Assembly: GCA_009775125.1 (NCBI GenBank)
Contig: VSPD01000003.1
Span: forward strand, 62,001-126,000
Length of the DNA: 64,000 nt
From: Muribaculaceae bacterium
GTDB lineage: Bacteria > Bacteroidota > Bacteroidia > Bacteroidales > Muribaculaceae
Direction of reading: 5' to 3'
Shown: positions 63,907 to 64,000 of the stretch, one piece after another
Layout: every line of letters starts with the position of its first letter
Position numbering within the stretch: position 1 is the stretch's first letter
Program-made: the position numbers and the translations under genes
Notes under the pieces: model-generated
What the model was told of the DNA's origin: nothing
Databases searched by the model: none
What the model saw: the letters and a program-made list of their open reading frames with translations, nothing else

Positions 63907-64000
63907 TTACATTATTCGGATGCTTTTATGCTTATTTTTGTTTTTGTCGGAGAGGTCGAGTTTGAGCGAGTAACCTAAGAATATTTCATGGCTTCCCGAC
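63907..64000 (-). CDS. PorP/SprF family outer-membrane protein (3' end only)
   Basis: An open frame enters from the right edge and ends with TAA at 63907-63909. The last residues, GSHEIFLGYSLKLDLSDKN, match the end of PorP/SprF proteins (HEIxLGYSxKL), and porP precedes gldK in type IX operons. Only 31 codons are in the window, too few for more. It lies seven bases before gldK. Confidence 0.78.
   Translation of the reverse strand, partial: SGSHEIFLGYSLKLDLSDKNKNKHKSIRIM

Overview
The window looks like chromosome from a gut Bacteroidales bacterium; a Muribaculaceae-type member is my inference. Supporting signs are a SusC/SusD polysaccharide locus, type IX secretion genes (porP-gldKLMN), a SusR-like regulator, DUF3467 and NigD-like proteins, and many promoters of the Bacteroidetes form TTTG or TTG, 19-20 bases, TAnnTTTG. 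Genes generally lack Shine-Dalgarno sequences. No rRNA, CRISPR array, transposase or integrase was seen. There is one tRNA (Asn), with its own promoter and terminator.

Layout. 1-8.6 kb: end of an ABC permease gene, the serC-serA serine pair, metY with an unusual leader bounded by 21-bp inverted repeats, a family 3 glycosidase, a NADAR protein, an orphan and a PH-domain membrane protein. 8.8-17.4 kb: a 1502-residue secreted protein with a type IX-like C-terminus, then two adjacent DUF262 genes that are a candidate GmrSD-like defence operon. 18-33.1 kb: an alpha-glucan utilisation locus (susC, susD, a SusE/F-like protein, a GH27-like lipoprotein, GH97), followed by a SusR-like regulator divergent from a GH31 alpha-glucosidase. 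33.7-41.5 kb: mutS2, hflX, a patatin-like lipase, a cytoplasmic GH13 amylase and prfB with an intact programmed +1 frameshift. 42-46.7 kb: envelope proteins (TlpA-like, FadL-like, a Trp/Gly-rich secreted protein, HdeD-like). 46.9-53.4 kb: a leftward gene string from a LolD-like ATPase through a NigD-like lipoprotein, DUF3467, cysS, a RecD-like helicase and an RsmI-like methyltransferase to an MBL hydrolase. 54-64 kb: a DUF6291-like gene, tRNA-Asn, a TPR/PD40 protein, nadE and gldNMLK with the end of porP.

The most unusual content is between genes. At least four families of short hairpin modules recur in mosaic order in nearly every larger gap downstream of a gene, and never in the three divergent promoter gaps. 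Several stems differ between copies by paired changes that keep base pairing, so structure appears to be maintained. They resemble REP/MITE-type elements but carry no recognisable transposase.

Functionally, the locus would bind and degrade an alpha-glucan at the surface, import oligosaccharides through SusCD and finish them with GH97, GH31 and perhaps the GH13 enzyme. The type IX machinery at the right end could export the large protein at 8.9-13.4 kb.
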